A stretch of 41,040 nt of DNA from an uncultured Alphaproteobacteria bacterium (GTDB lineage Bacteria; Pseudomonadota; Alphaproteobacteria; Caulobacterales; Hyphomonadaceae), in contig CAIMMO010000038.1 of NCBI GenBank assembly GCA_903842595.1, positions 1-41,040 on the forward strand. The letters are read 5' to 3'. A model generated the notes under the pieces. That model saw only the letters and a program-made list of their open reading frames with translations, had not been told where the DNA came from and did not search any database. The position numbers and the translations under genes were made by a program. This document shows positions 1-7,779 of this stretch, one piece after another (positions within the stretch are counted from its first letter, which is position 1; each line of letters opens with the position of its first letter).

Positions 1-50
1 CGCCGAAGCTCGGCCGCTGACATGTTCAAGCGCGTGATCGCGACGCTCAT
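1..50 (-). CDS. Possible transposase-like gene, first 16 codons only
   Basis: On the minus strand an ATG at 50 opens a frame that runs off the left edge. It reads MSVAITRLNMSAAELR. A good Shine-Dalgarno (AAGGGAG) lies about seven bases upstream. From memory, the short N-terminus resembles the helix-turn-helix start of IS630-like transposases, which often begin with a similar SAAELR segment. Sixteen residues are too few to be sure. The start and ribosome binding site are visible; the family is a weak inference. Confidence 0.3.
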   Translation of the reverse strand, partial: MSVAITRLNMSAAELR

Positions 51-231
51 AACGGGCTCCCTTCGATCGGTCATCGAAAGGAATCAGCCTTCGTCCAGTC
101 CGGAAACTCACAAACGAGTCAGAAGCTGCGGCCGCTGGTATGAGTGATCAGTGACCTCCATGGATCGAACCGGGTGCGAAGGAATGCACCCGGCTCTTTC
201 GATACCTGCCGACAGACAATGGAGCGCCGCC

Positions 232-951
232 ATGCGTACCGCGTTCGCAAATGTGCTCCGCGCCGTCGCGCTGTCTGCCGGCCTCACCCTCGCAGCGCCC
301 ATCGCGATCACCGCAGCCGCGCAGGCGATCGACGAGATAGATCCCGCACAGCCGATCACCGATGAAGTCATCAATCTCGCCGCATGGGTAATTGCTGCTG
401 GCGACAATCGCGGCCTTCCCTTCGCCGTGGTCGACAAGGAAGCCGCGCAAGTCCTTATCTTCAGCGCCAACGGCAAGCTTCGCGGCCTCGCCCCCGCTCT
501 CATCGGCTCCGCCGTCGGCGACGACAGCGCCCCCGGCGTCGGCGACCGCGAGCTCAAGGACATCCCGATGAAGGACCGCACCACGCCCGCCGGCCGCTTC
601 CTCGCCGCCTACGGCCCCGCCGCCGGCAAGCAGCGCGTGCTGTGGGTCGATTACGAAACAGCAGTCTCCATCCACCCGCTCGCCGAAAACAGCACGCCGA
701 AGGAAAAGCGCAAGGAGCGCCTTGCCTCGCTCGATGCTCGGGACAACCGCATCACCCACGGCTGCATCAACGTCTCGCAGACTTTCTACAGGTCGGTCGT
801 GAAGCCAACCTTCGAGAAGGGCGGCGTCTTCTACGTCCTCCCGGACACCAAGACGATCCAGGCGGCCTTCCCCGGCTACGACCAGCGCCTCTTCGTGTCC
901 TCCGCGACAGAAGCAAACAAGACGTCGAACCCCAGCCTTCTCGCGCGCTAG
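232..951 (+). CDS. Periplasmic L,D-transpeptidase-like (YkuD-type) protein
   Basis: The ATG at 232 is preferred over an upstream in-frame start at 151. It begins an obvious signal peptide (MRTAFANVLRAVALSAGL, cleavage near AAAQA) and a GGAGC ribosome binding site precedes it. The 239-residue product carries the YkuD signature: a histidine in VSIHPL and, downstream, ITHGCINVS with the presumed catalytic cysteine. YkuD enzymes use this cysteine to make or exchange peptidoglycan cross-links or to attach lipoproteins to the wall, so a periplasmic role is expected. No LysM or other wall-binding domain is visible. The stop codon overlaps that of the convergent PII gene by three bases (shared TAG/CTA). 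The exact reaction cannot be told from sequence. Confidence 0.8.
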   Translation: MRTAFANVLRAVALSAGLTLAAPIAITAAAQAIDEIDPAQPITDEVINLAAWVIAAGDNRGLPFAVVDKEAAQVLIFSANGKLRGLAPALIGSAVGDDSAPGVGDRELKDIPMKDRTTPAGRFLAAYGPAAGKQRVLWVDYETAVSIHPLAENSTPKEKRKERLASLDARDNRITHGCINVSQTFYRSVVKPTFEKGGVFYVLPDTKTIQAAFPGYDQRLFVSSATEANKTSNPSLLAR

Positions 952-1454
952 TCCAGCGCCTTCTCGTCCCGCTCACCCGTGCGAATTCGTACCACCTCGG
1001 TAAGCCCGGAAACAAAGATCTTGCCGTCCCCGATCTTGCCCGATCCTGCCGCCTTCTGGATCGCCTCGATCACCGCCTCCGCCATACCGGACTGCACCGC
1101 GACGTCGATCCGGATCTTCGGCACCTCGGCCACCGCATACTCGTTCCCCCGGTAGAATTCTGTCTGCCCCCGCTGCCGGCCAAAACCCTGCACCTGCGTC
1201 GCCGTCACGCCCGACACGCCCAGCTGTGTCAGCGCCTCGCGCACCGCCTCATAGCGGTGCGGCCGGACGATCGCCGTGATCATGCGCATCGGGTGCTCCT
1301 GTTCATGCTGCAGCCCCAGATAGACCAGCCTGCGGATCGCCTCGGACCGGCTGGGCAGGTCCTGCTGTCCGCGCCGCCAGTCATCGACGTCCCGGCCAAA
1401 ACTGGCTGAAGCGACGAGCTGGATGCGCTGGTCGAGCTTTTCCTCGTCACTCAA
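948..1454 (-). CDS. PII nitrogen-regulatory protein with N-terminal ribbon-helix-helix domain
   Basis: One uninterrupted frame encodes two modules. The first 55 or so residues look like a ribbon-helix-helix DNA-binding domain: a strand near RIQLVASASF, then a DLPSRSEAIRRLVYLGL helix pair. It is followed with no stop by a complete GlnB/GlnK-like PII protein. Counting from the internal ATG at 1289, the T-loop tyrosine of YRGNEY falls exactly at position 51, the uridylylation site of E. coli GlnB. The C-terminal GKIGDGKIFV nucleotide-binding segment is also intact. Two nearly identical ribosome sites occur: AACAGGAG before the TTG at 1454 (start chosen here) and AACAGGAG before the ATG at 1289. 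A GTG at 1499 is a longer alternative start. The cell may therefore make a fusion, a bare 113-residue PII, or both. PII senses 2-oxoglutarate, ATP and ADP; coupling to DNA binding is inferred. No amtB or glnA lies nearby. Confidence 0.85.
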   Translation of the reverse strand: MSDEEKLDQRIQLVASASFGRDVDDWRRGQQDLPSRSEAIRRLVYLGLQHEQEHPMRMITAIVRPHRYEAVREALTQLGVSGVTATQVQGFGRQRGQTEFYRGNEYAVAEVPKIRIDVAVQSGMAEAVIEAIQKAAGSGKIGDGKIFVSGLTEVVRIRTGERDEKALD

Positions 1455-1531
1455 AAGGCTGGTCTCCTGTTCGGGGGCTATACCTAGCAAGTTACACACC
1501 TGAAGCCAACGCCCTGATTCCTTGTGCGCAG

Positions 1532-1575
1532 TTAACCGTTCTGCGCGCAGAAATCCGCGAAACCTAAACGGTTAA
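1532..1575. promoter_or_regulatory. Nested inverted repeats in the divergent PII/response-regulator promoter region
   Basis: TTAACCGTT at 1532-1540 is matched by its exact reverse complement AACGGTTAA at 1567-1575. Directly after the left arm lies a perfect 10-base palindrome, CTGCGCGCAG (1541-1550). A related CGGTTTACCG follows near 1586-1595. The array sits between the PII gene (minus) and the response regulator (plus). It is AT-richer than its surroundings, so it is a plausible operator or promoter zone. The binding protein is unknown; the RHH domain encoded next door is a candidate by position only. Confidence 0.45.
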
Positions 1576-1631
1576 ATTACCTTGTCGGTTTACCGTGATC
1601 CCAACTCAGAATCGGTGGTTACGGCAGCCTG

Positions 1632-2543
1632 ATGTCAGACGAGCGTACGATTTCCCCGGATCTGCTGAAGCGCATGAAGGTCCTCATCGTGGACCCCAAC
1701 GCCTTCATGCGCGGCGTCGTCGCCGACAGCCTGCGTCGCCTCACCATCACCAACATCAACGCCACCGCCAACGCCATCGAGGCCTTCTCCGTCGGCCGCA
1801 CCTTCAAGCCTGACCTGATCTTCGTGGACTGGGACGCAGGCCGCATGTCGGGCCTCGAATTCACCCGCGAGATCCGGCGCAACACCACAGGCATCGCGCG
1901 CGAGACGCCGATCATCCTGCTCGCCGGCATCATCGACCACGACCAGCTGATGTCCGCCCGCCAGAACGGCATCAACGAATTCCTGCTCAAGCCCGTGAGC
2001 GCACACGGCGTGCTCTCGCGCATCGAGGAAATCGTCCTGCGGCCGCGCAAGTTCATCGACAGCCGCAACTATGTCGGCCCGTGCCGCCGCCGTAAGGAAG
2101 ACCCCAACTACGCCGGCCCCTGGCGCCGCCTCACCGACGAGCCCCCGCAGAAGGCGAAGTCCGAACAGTCGCAGGAAAACGCCTTCAAGCTGCGCGGTAT
2201 CATCGACAACCTCACCGCCTACGCCAACCGCGCCAACGAAGATCGCGGCGCCGGCATCCGCGGCATGTACCGCCTGCTCCAGCAGAACGCCCCCGAAGTC
2301 AGCCACATCGGCGACGACACGATCGTTCGCGTCTGGAACTCTGCCCTGCGCTACATCGAAGGCGTCGGCATGACCGACACCTACGACATCGAAGTCGTGA
2401 AGTATCACTTCCAGACGATCGCAATCATCCTCGACATGCCCGAGGAAGCCTTCATCCACCGCATCTCCGTCGCCAACGAACTCGACCGGCTGGTCAGCAA
2501 GAAGATCCATTCGGCGCACGAGAAGAAGAGCGACGTGGCCTAG
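1632..2543 (+). CDS. Response regulator: receiver domain plus uncharacterised C-terminal domain
   Basis: The 303-residue protein starts with a CheY-like receiver (residues about 14-130): VLIVDPN, phosphoacceptor Asp66 in FVDWDAG and Lys120 in FLLKP. The usual Thr/Ser after the fourth strand appears to be Ala (ILLAG), so signalling by phosphorylation may be altered. A linker holds two copies of a YVGP/YAGP-x-RRR-type motif, seen in many alphaproteobacterial receiver proteins. A mainly helical domain of about 130 residues follows, with no recognisable DNA-binding or enzymatic motif. The gene is transcribed away from the RHH-PII gene from a shared 130-base intergenic region. No cognate kinase is adjacent. 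The ribosome site is weak, so the ATG is a best guess. Confidence 0.8.
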   Translation: MSDERTISPDLLKRMKVLIVDPNAFMRGVVADSLRRLTITNINATANAIEAFSVGRTFKPDLIFVDWDAGRMSGLEFTREIRRNTTGIARETPIILLAGIIDHDQLMSARQNGINEFLLKPVSAHGVLSRIEEIVLRPRKFIDSRNYVGPCRRRKEDPNYAGPWRRLTDEPPQKAKSEQSQENAFKLRGIIDNLTAYANRANEDRGAGIRGMYRLLQQNAPEVSHIGDDTIVRVWNSALRYIEGVGMTDTYDIEVVKYHFQTIAIILDMPEEAFIHRISVANELDRLVSKKIHSAHEKKSDVA

Positions 2544-2852
2544 CGCAATCGCACTGCGCTCCCCACAAGGCCGCATGGCCATGACAAGCGCCCAAGGCCA
2601 CAGCAGGCGACCGCAAGCACCACCTGTCCCAGCGTATGTTGCCGGCCACGTCCTGCTGCGGGATTGGCCCAAAGCGCGCGGTCATCATTCAGGCGTAGAG
2701 CGGCCTGAAAACCCTGGGGCAGATCAACGATCGATGCTGCGGCGAACCCGTTGTCCGGCTGGATGTTCGCGCATGATATCTGCCGAATTGGTCGATCGGC
2801 GGGGCGCCAATTCGCGCGCCCGCCACCCCTATTGGGCCAGCTTGCAACTCGG
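2544..2852. other. Intergenic region without a supported gene
   Basis: This stretch of 309 bases lies between two gene ends that face each other (response regulator on plus, receiver protein on minus). Open frames cross it on both strands but lack ribosome sites and known motifs. I see no strong hairpin with a T-run. Confidence 0.5.
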
Positions 2853-3278
2853 CTACCCTTCGCGACGAATGGTTCGCAAGACCATCCGCTGCGCAAGACC
2901 CTCGATGAGTAGCAGAGCCTGGCGCGCATCTATCGGCTTGTAGATTACGAAGCTGGCCCCTGCTGCAAGCAGCCTTTCGCGGGCGGCCGGAGACTGGTCA
3001 GACGTGCAGGCGAGGATCGGAATAGCCGACAGCGACGGATCCGTCTCCTCCCGTAGCCAGATCGCAAAGTCCGAACCCGGCTCTTGTGGGTTGGCCAGGT
3101 GCTCATCAATGACAACGACGTCGACATGGTGCTTTCCAACCAGCGATTTCGCTGAATCGATGTCGCGCGCAGCGATAGACGCCACGCCTGCCGCGGCCAG
3201 CAGCACGCCCCAGATGACCTGAATCCGATCGTGATCGTCGAGAACCAGAACAGTAAGCCCTTCGATTGATCGGTCCAC
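2853..3278 (-). CDS. Single-domain response regulator (stand-alone receiver)
   Basis: The protein is a complete receiver domain with no output domain, about 141 residues. The acidic pair is VLDDHD, the phosphoacceptor is Asp58 in VVIDEHLA, the Thr is in ILACTSD and the Lys is in VIYKPID. The GTG at 3278 is chosen because GGAGG (3288-3292) lies nine bases upstream. An ATG at 3287 touches that ribosome site and the longer TTG start at 3344 adds unstructured residues. Such proteins act as phosphate shuttles or bind partner proteins, as CheY or DivK do. It is transcribed in the same direction as the BLUF gene upstream (487 bases away), so a light-signalling link is possible but unproven. Confidence 0.8.
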   Translation of the reverse strand: MDRSIEGLTVLVLDDHDRIQVIWGVLLAAAGVASIAARDIDSAKSLVGKHHVDVVVIDEHLANPQEPGSDFAIWLREETDPSLSAIPILACTSDQSPAARERLLAAGASFVIYKPIDARQALLLIEGLAQRMVLRTIRREG

Positions 3279-3765
3279 GGGCCACATCCTCCACTGGGGG
3301 AGAACACTGTCCCATCTGCCGGCCTGCTTCTTGTTCCGGGTCAATCACTGCTGCGACACTTGAAGCCGAGCCACCGTCCCTGTCTGTGATGTGGCCTGTG
3401 CAGCTTGACGCGCAAGCAAGCCCCCTTCTGCCTATGCTGAACCCATTTATCGATGGTTTAACGCAGCCCGCCAAAGGCAGGCATCTTTTGTCCGAGGAAC
3501 CGCCGACTTCGCCACTGAAAGTCACTGTGTGATCCTGGCCGGAAGTCGCGCGCACGGTGCGATGAAACTGAGCGGTAGCTTTGCCGCTCCCCGATCATCC
3601 GTAAGGTTCCACCGTGAAGGCGCGTCCTCGCCCTCAAAGGCTGGTTGTCACCTGTCCGGGCCACGCTGCTGTCCGGGCCACGCTGCTCGAAAGCCGAATG
3701 CGCAATCGACGACTTTGGTCAACGATGACAGCTGGCGGCCAACGTAGCGATCGTCGCTCGCCAAG
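3279..3765. other. Gap between receiver and BLUF genes; no supported gene
   Basis: This region of 487 bases holds only short or poorly coded frames. The one clear structure is a 17-base perfect tandem duplication at 3654-3687. It probably contains the promoter of the receiver gene (minus strand), but no convincing -35/-10 pair was found. Confidence 0.5.
3654..3687. repeat. Perfect tandem duplication of a 17-base unit
   Basis: GTCCGGGCCACGCTGCT occurs twice head to tail (3654-3670 and 3671-3687) with no mismatch. It is noncoding as far as can be seen and looks like a recent slippage duplication. Confidence 0.9.
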
Positions 3766-4260
3766 CTAGAGATAGACGACATCGCTGTCGCCCGCGATAT
3801 CCAACGCCGGGCGGATGTGGAGCGTTTGAAAACTCTCCATGACCCGGAGCGGATTTTCGGCTTGCGGGGAGGCGGCCTGCCTCTGGCCGAAACCCGCCAG
3901 CCTCTCGAGTTCCGAAATCACGGATGCGCCTGGTGCATCGACGTGCTCCCCGCACATGCTCCATCCGGAAAACTGGCGACAGGCAGCATGCCCCTCCCAG
4001 AGCACACGAACAGAGTGATGACGGGTGTCATGGCAAATCCGCCCGAACGTCTCCTGCACAGCGGACCTGCTACCCTCCAGTGTTTGCAAGAACATGTCGG
4101 CGAAGCTCAGCAAGGCCCCAGTAATTCCGACCTGCTCGTTGCGCATTTGCGAGCAAGCCAGAATGTTGCGAAAGGACCGTACAGCGGGCACATAGCGGCG
4201 GGCTCGGCTAGTGTAGACCAATATATAGAGACCTGTCTCTGCCGCTTGACTGGATCGCAC
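3766..4260 (-). CDS. BLUF-domain blue-light photoreceptor
   Basis: The 164-residue protein is a short BLUF protein that should bind FAD. The family signature residues are present: Tyr16 in LVYTSRA, Asn41 in MRNEQVGITG, Gln59 in MFLQTLEG, and the later Trp/Met pair in FSGWSMC. The BLUF fold covers about residues 10-105. The rest is a C-terminal extension with no recognised output domain, so the protein probably works through a partner. The start is GTG at 4260 with GGAG about six bases upstream. In BLUF proteins blue light rearranges the Tyr-Gln-flavin hydrogen bonds. The stand-alone receiver gene downstream on the same strand is a candidate partner by position only. Confidence 0.9.
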   Translation of the reverse strand: MRSSQAAETGLYILVYTSRARRYVPAVRSFRNILACSQMRNEQVGITGALLSFADMFLQTLEGSRSAVQETFGRICHDTRHHSVRVLWEGHAACRQFSGWSMCGEHVDAPGASVISELERLAGFGQRQAASPQAENPLRVMESFQTLHIRPALDIAGDSDVVYL

Positions 4261-4767
4261 GAGCCGCTCCGATTTCTCGGGGAGATGTATCTCTCAGCAG
4301 GTTAAGAAATCGCATCGATTTGTTGATGATTGACGCGGCCGGCCAGGGCCCAATGTCCGCGGCGGCGCGCCAGGGTTTCCTCAGTGGCTCCCCGTTTCTG
4401 GAAGTCCTGCACCCGCGCTTCGATGTGTGATCACGGCGGCGCGCGGGCGCGACTTGTTTTTCAGGGGCAGCGCGTCCGCCCGCCCGATGAGGACGATGAC
4501 CTCACAGGCCCGCTTCTGCCCGTCGCCCGCCGCCTCCGCACCACACGCTGGGCCCCGTGCCTGCCTGGAGTTCGACAACGCGTGCATCCTCGCAAAGCCC
4601 GTCTTCGCGGCAATTGACCGCGCCTACGCCCTGCCGCCGCATGATCCGGGATAGCCAAACCCGTCCTCGCCAGAAGCCAGCCAACCCGCGGGAATACGAG
4701 CCTGTGCACGGGCGCCCTGAATCCCATTCCCCCTAGACGTGACCGCAAATCTGGCGACCATGCCGGC
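4261..4767. other. Gap upstream of the sulfatase; possible decayed coding remnant
   Basis: About 507 bases without a convincing gene. On the minus strand two adjacent frames read protein-like: one near 4400-4520 (segment ACEVIVLIGRADALPL) and, in another frame, one near 4310-4430 (segment QDFQKRGATEETLARRRGH). Together they could be one frameshifted, decayed gene, but I cannot name a family. Promoters of both flanking genes must lie here. Confidence 0.35.
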
Positions 4768-6102
4768 ATGAACCGTCGCCATTTCCTCGCCACGTCCGTC
4801 GCCACCGCCGCCCTCGCAGCGTGCGCCTCGCCGATACAACCCAGCGCCTCAATGCGAAAACCCAACGTCATCCTGATCCTTGCTGACGATCTCGGCTATG
4901 GCGATCTCGGCGTCTTCGGCAACAGCGTCATCCGTACACCGAACATCGACCGCATGGCTGCGGAGGGCGCGCGCCTTACCACCTTCTACGCCTCGGCCAA
5001 TGTGTGCACGCCCAGCCGCGCGGGACTACTCACCGGCCGCTATCCGATCCGCACCGGCCTCGCGCGCGACGTTATCCGCCAGAACGACACGAACGGACTG
5101 CCCCTCTCCGAGATCACCATCGCCGAGGCGCTCAAGCCGGACTACGCAACCGCCCTCGTGGGCAAATGGCATCTCGGCCACGTCGCGCCCTTCTGGCCGC
5201 CGACACAGCACGGCTTCGACCTGTTCTCCGGCCTGCCCTACAGTCACGACATGAAGCCGATCGCCTACTACGCGGCGGGCCCCGGCGTCGAACTCACCGA
5301 AGAACCAATGGCGATGGACCGTCTCACCGAGAAGTTCTTCGCCCGCGGGCTCGACTTCGTCGACGCCAACAAGGACAAGCCCTTCTTCCTGCTGCTCACC
5401 CTCACCGCCCCTCACATCCCCCTCGACCCCCATCCGGATCATGCCGGCAAGAGCGCCGCCGCCGAGTACGGCGACGTCGTCGAGGAGATCGATGCAAACA
5501 TCGGCCGCCTCATCGCGCGCCTGAAGCAGCACGGCATCGACGGCGACACGCTTGTCATCCTCACCTCCGACAACGGCCCCTGGTGGGAAGGCTCCGCCGG
5601 TGGCCTCCGCGATCGCAAGGGCGGCGCAGGATGGGAGGGCGGCTATCGCGTCCCCTTCATCGCCCGGCAGCCGGGCCGCATTCCAGCGGGCATTGTGAAC
5701 GATGCCATGGCGATGAACACCGACCTGCTCCCGACCCTCGCCGCCTGGTGCGGCGCGCCAGCGGTCTCAGCGGAACTCGACGGCGGCAACATCAGCAGCC
5801 TGCTCACAACGCGCGGGGCCGCCTCGCCGCATGACGAGCTGCTTCTCTTCCTCAACGAGGACATCGCCGCCATCCGCACCCAGCGCTACAAATATGTTGT
5901 CCGCTCGCATTACCGCTCACTCGACGCGCAGCTCGATCTGCCCGGCCGCACGGACTGGCCCGTCCTTGTCGACATGGCGAATGACCCGGGTGAATCCTAT
6001 GACGTCTCCTCCCGCCACCCGGACGTTCTGGCCGATCTGACAGCGCGGCTGGAGCGTGCGCGGGCGAAGTTCGATCCGCTGCGAACACCTAAGCCCGGCT
6101 AA
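4768..6102 (+). CDS. Arylsulfatase-type sulfatase, Tat-exported lipoprotein
   Basis: A 444-residue S1-family sulfatase that hydrolyses sulfate esters. The N-terminus MNRRHFLATSVATAALAAC combines a twin-arginine motif with a lipobox, so it is probably exported folded and anchored as a lipoprotein. The sulfatase core starts at about residue 31. Metal-binding Asp40-Asp41 sit in ILADDLGYGDLG. Cys80 in CTPSRAGLLTG is the residue converted to formylglycine, and a late LTSDNGPWW supplies further metal ligands. Cysteine-type sulfatases need a formylglycine-generating enzyme, which is not in this window. The natural substrate cannot be predicted. The gene stands alone, 47 bases before thrB. Confidence 0.92.
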   Translation: MNRRHFLATSVATAALAACASPIQPSASMRKPNVILILADDLGYGDLGVFGNSVIRTPNIDRMAAEGARLTTFYASANVCTPSRAGLLTGRYPIRTGLARDVIRQNDTNGLPLSEITIAEALKPDYATALVGKWHLGHVAPFWPPTQHGFDLFSGLPYSHDMKPIAYYAAGPGVELTEEPMAMDRLTEKFFARGLDFVDANKDKPFFLLLTLTAPHIPLDPHPDHAGKSAAAEYGDVVEEIDANIGRLIARLKQHGIDGDTLVILTSDNGPWWEGSAGGLRDRKGGAGWEGGYRVPFIARQPGRIPAGIVNDAMAMNTDLLPTLAAWCGAPAVSAELDGGNISSLLTTRGAASPHDELLLFLNEDIAAIRTQRYKYVVRSHYRSLDAQLDLPGRTDWPVLVDMANDPGESYDVSSRHPDVLADLTARLERARAKFDPLRTPKPG

Positions 6103-6149
6103 ACCCACACACGCTTGCGCGTGGCGCACGAGCCGCCTAACCAGCGCTC

Positions 6150-7109
6150 ATGGCCGTCTACACTGACATCGACGACATCACGCTGTCCGCCCTGCTCGAC
6201 GAGTACGATCTCGGGCCGCCTCTGGCGTTCAAGGGGATTGCGGAGGGCGTGGAGAATTCCAACTTCCTTCTGGAAACGCCCAGGGGCCGGTTCATCCTCA
6301 CCGTCTTCGAGAAGCGCGCGAAGAGGGAGGACCTGCCCTTCTTCATGGGAATGATGGGCCATCTTTCTGCCAAAGGCTTCCCGGCCCCGCTGCCCGTGCC
6401 CGCGAAAGACGGAAACCCGCTCCGCACCGTGCACGGCAAGCCTGCAGTCATCTGCACCTTCCTGCAGGGCATGAGCCCGCGCCGCCCGGACGCCGACCAG
6501 TGCCGCGCCCTTGGCCAGGCCCTCGGCCGGTTCCACGTGGCGCTCGCAGACTTTCGGCTCCGCCGGCCGAATGACCTGTCGATCGGCGCATGGCCAATTC
6601 TGTGGGAAGGCCGCGGCGCCGAAGCCGACGCGCTCTCGCCGGGGCTGTCGTCCCAGATCGACGGCGACATGGCCTTCCTGAAGGCCAACTGGCCAAAGAC
6701 GCTGCCCGGCGGCGCCATCCACGCCGACCTGTTTCCCGACAACACCTTCTTCCTCGATGGGAAGCTGTCAGGCGTGATCGATTTCTACTTCGCCTGCTCC
6801 GACTTCCTCGCCTATGACATCGCCGTCTGCCTCAATGCCTGGTGCTTCGAGCGGCGCGGCGAATTCAACCTCACCAAGGGCCGGGCGCTCATCTCCAGCT
6901 ACGAAAATGTCCGCCGCCTCGAACCGCGCGAGCGCGCCGCCATCCCGGTCCTCGCGCGCGGCGCCGCCATGCGCTTCTTCCTCACCCGCCTCGTCGATCT
7001 CGCAGCGACGCCAAAGGACGCCCTCGTCAAACCACACAACCCCCTCGACTACGCCGAACGCCTCGGCTTCCATCGCCAGGCCAAGTCGCCGGAGGATTAT
7101 GGGGCGTGA
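6150..7109 (+). CDS. thrB: Homoserine kinase, aminoglycoside-phosphotransferase-fold type
   Basis: This 319-residue protein matches the alphaproteobacterial homoserine kinase, which belongs to the APH/choline-kinase fold and not the GHMP fold. It phosphorylates homoserine on the way to threonine. Visible features are the N-terminal EGVENSNFLLET nucleotide-binding loop, the catalytic HADLFPDN (His191, Asp193) and the following VIDFYFAC metal-binding segment. Length is typical. It is close to rnhA, a pairing common in alphaproteobacteria, though a minus-strand gene lies between them here. Confidence 0.92.
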   Translation: MAVYTDIDDITLSALLDEYDLGPPLAFKGIAEGVENSNFLLETPRGRFILTVFEKRAKREDLPFFMGMMGHLSAKGFPAPLPVPAKDGNPLRTVHGKPAVICTFLQGMSPRRPDADQCRALGQALGRFHVALADFRLRRPNDLSIGAWPILWEGRGAEADALSPGLSSQIDGDMAFLKANWPKTLPGGAIHADLFPDNTFFLDGKLSGVIDFYFACSDFLAYDIAVCLNAWCFERRGEFNLTKGRALISSYENVRRLEPRERAAIPVLARGAAMRFFLTRLVDLAATPKDALVKPHNPLDYAERLGFHRQAKSPEDYGA

Positions 7110-7112
7110 GTC

Positions 7113-7724
7113 CTAAAACTGGCTGGCAATCGCGACAAACACGCCAACAGCGACGAAGGCGAGGATGAAAAGTCCGATTTTCCAGAGCGGCACATAGCCT
7201 TTATCGCCAGCCGCTCTTGTCACGGCCGCGGCAGGCGCCGCCTGCCCGCGAAGTCTGACGGGTCCTTCCGGCTCATAGTCCGTCATCGATCGCCGCTCGC
7301 CCAGGCCAATCGTGTCGAATTCGTCCTCTGCCAGCGTGCGGGCGACGCCGATCCGGCGCAGCGCCTGGTTGATCGGGCCGGCGCTCCTTGCCGTCTGCGG
7401 CGCGACAACCTCGAGCCCCTCCACAAAGGCCATGGCCGTTTGCGTCCCTGTGCCGCCGAAATACTCCGTCTCGACATAGGCAAGCCCCTCGCCACGCGCA
7501 GTCACCGCCGCGATGGCCTCCGACAGGCCAAGCGGCGAGACGTGGAGACCGGACGGCCGCACAGCGCCGGGATACCGCGCTTCGATGGCCGTATACAGCG
7601 CTTCGTCCACAGGAATTGCCTGCCACCCGTCGCGCAGCTCCACCACGCGCCCAACCGGCCATTCGCGCAGGAAGCTGGCGATGGCGGAGCCCTGCCCGAT
7701 GATGAGCTGAACGCTGTGTCCCAT
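7113..7724 (-). CDS. Unknown protein with one C-terminal membrane anchor
   Basis: A 203-residue protein of no family I recognise. The first 150 residues look like a compact soluble domain (GQGSAIASFLREW, then an ETEYFGGTGTQ segment). After an Ala/Pro-rich linker a single hydrophobic helix (VPLWKIGLFILAFVAVGVF) ends the protein, suggesting a tail-anchored inner-membrane protein with its bulk in the cytoplasm. It lies on the opposite strand between thrB and rnhA; its start and that of rnhA are divergent, 55 bases apart. Confidence 0.75.
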   Translation of the reverse strand: MGHSVQLIIGQGSAIASFLREWPVGRVVELRDGWQAIPVDEALYTAIEARYPGAVRPSGLHVSPLGLSEAIAAVTARGEGLAYVETEYFGGTGTQTAMAFVEGLEVVAPQTARSAGPINQALRRIGVARTLAEDEFDTIGLGERRSMTDYEPEGPVRLRGQAAPAAAVTRAAGDKGYVPLWKIGLFILAFVAVGVFVAIASQF

Positions 7725-7779
7725 GCATCGAGCCTAGCACGAAGCTTGACGCGAAGCGCAAACGCCCCGACCTGACGGC

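Noticed and set aside
1520..1600. Possible CtrA boxes (TTAA-N7-TTAA) in the PII promoter region
   Set aside because: TTAA motifs are present, but the seven-base spacing does not fit.
1635..2672. Minus-strand frame of 345 codons
   Set aside because: Antisense to the receiver protein, whose phosphorylation motifs are clear.
2540..2929. Minus-strand frame between the two response regulators
   Set aside because: It overlaps the start of a real gene on the same strand region, has no ribosome site and matches nothing recognised.
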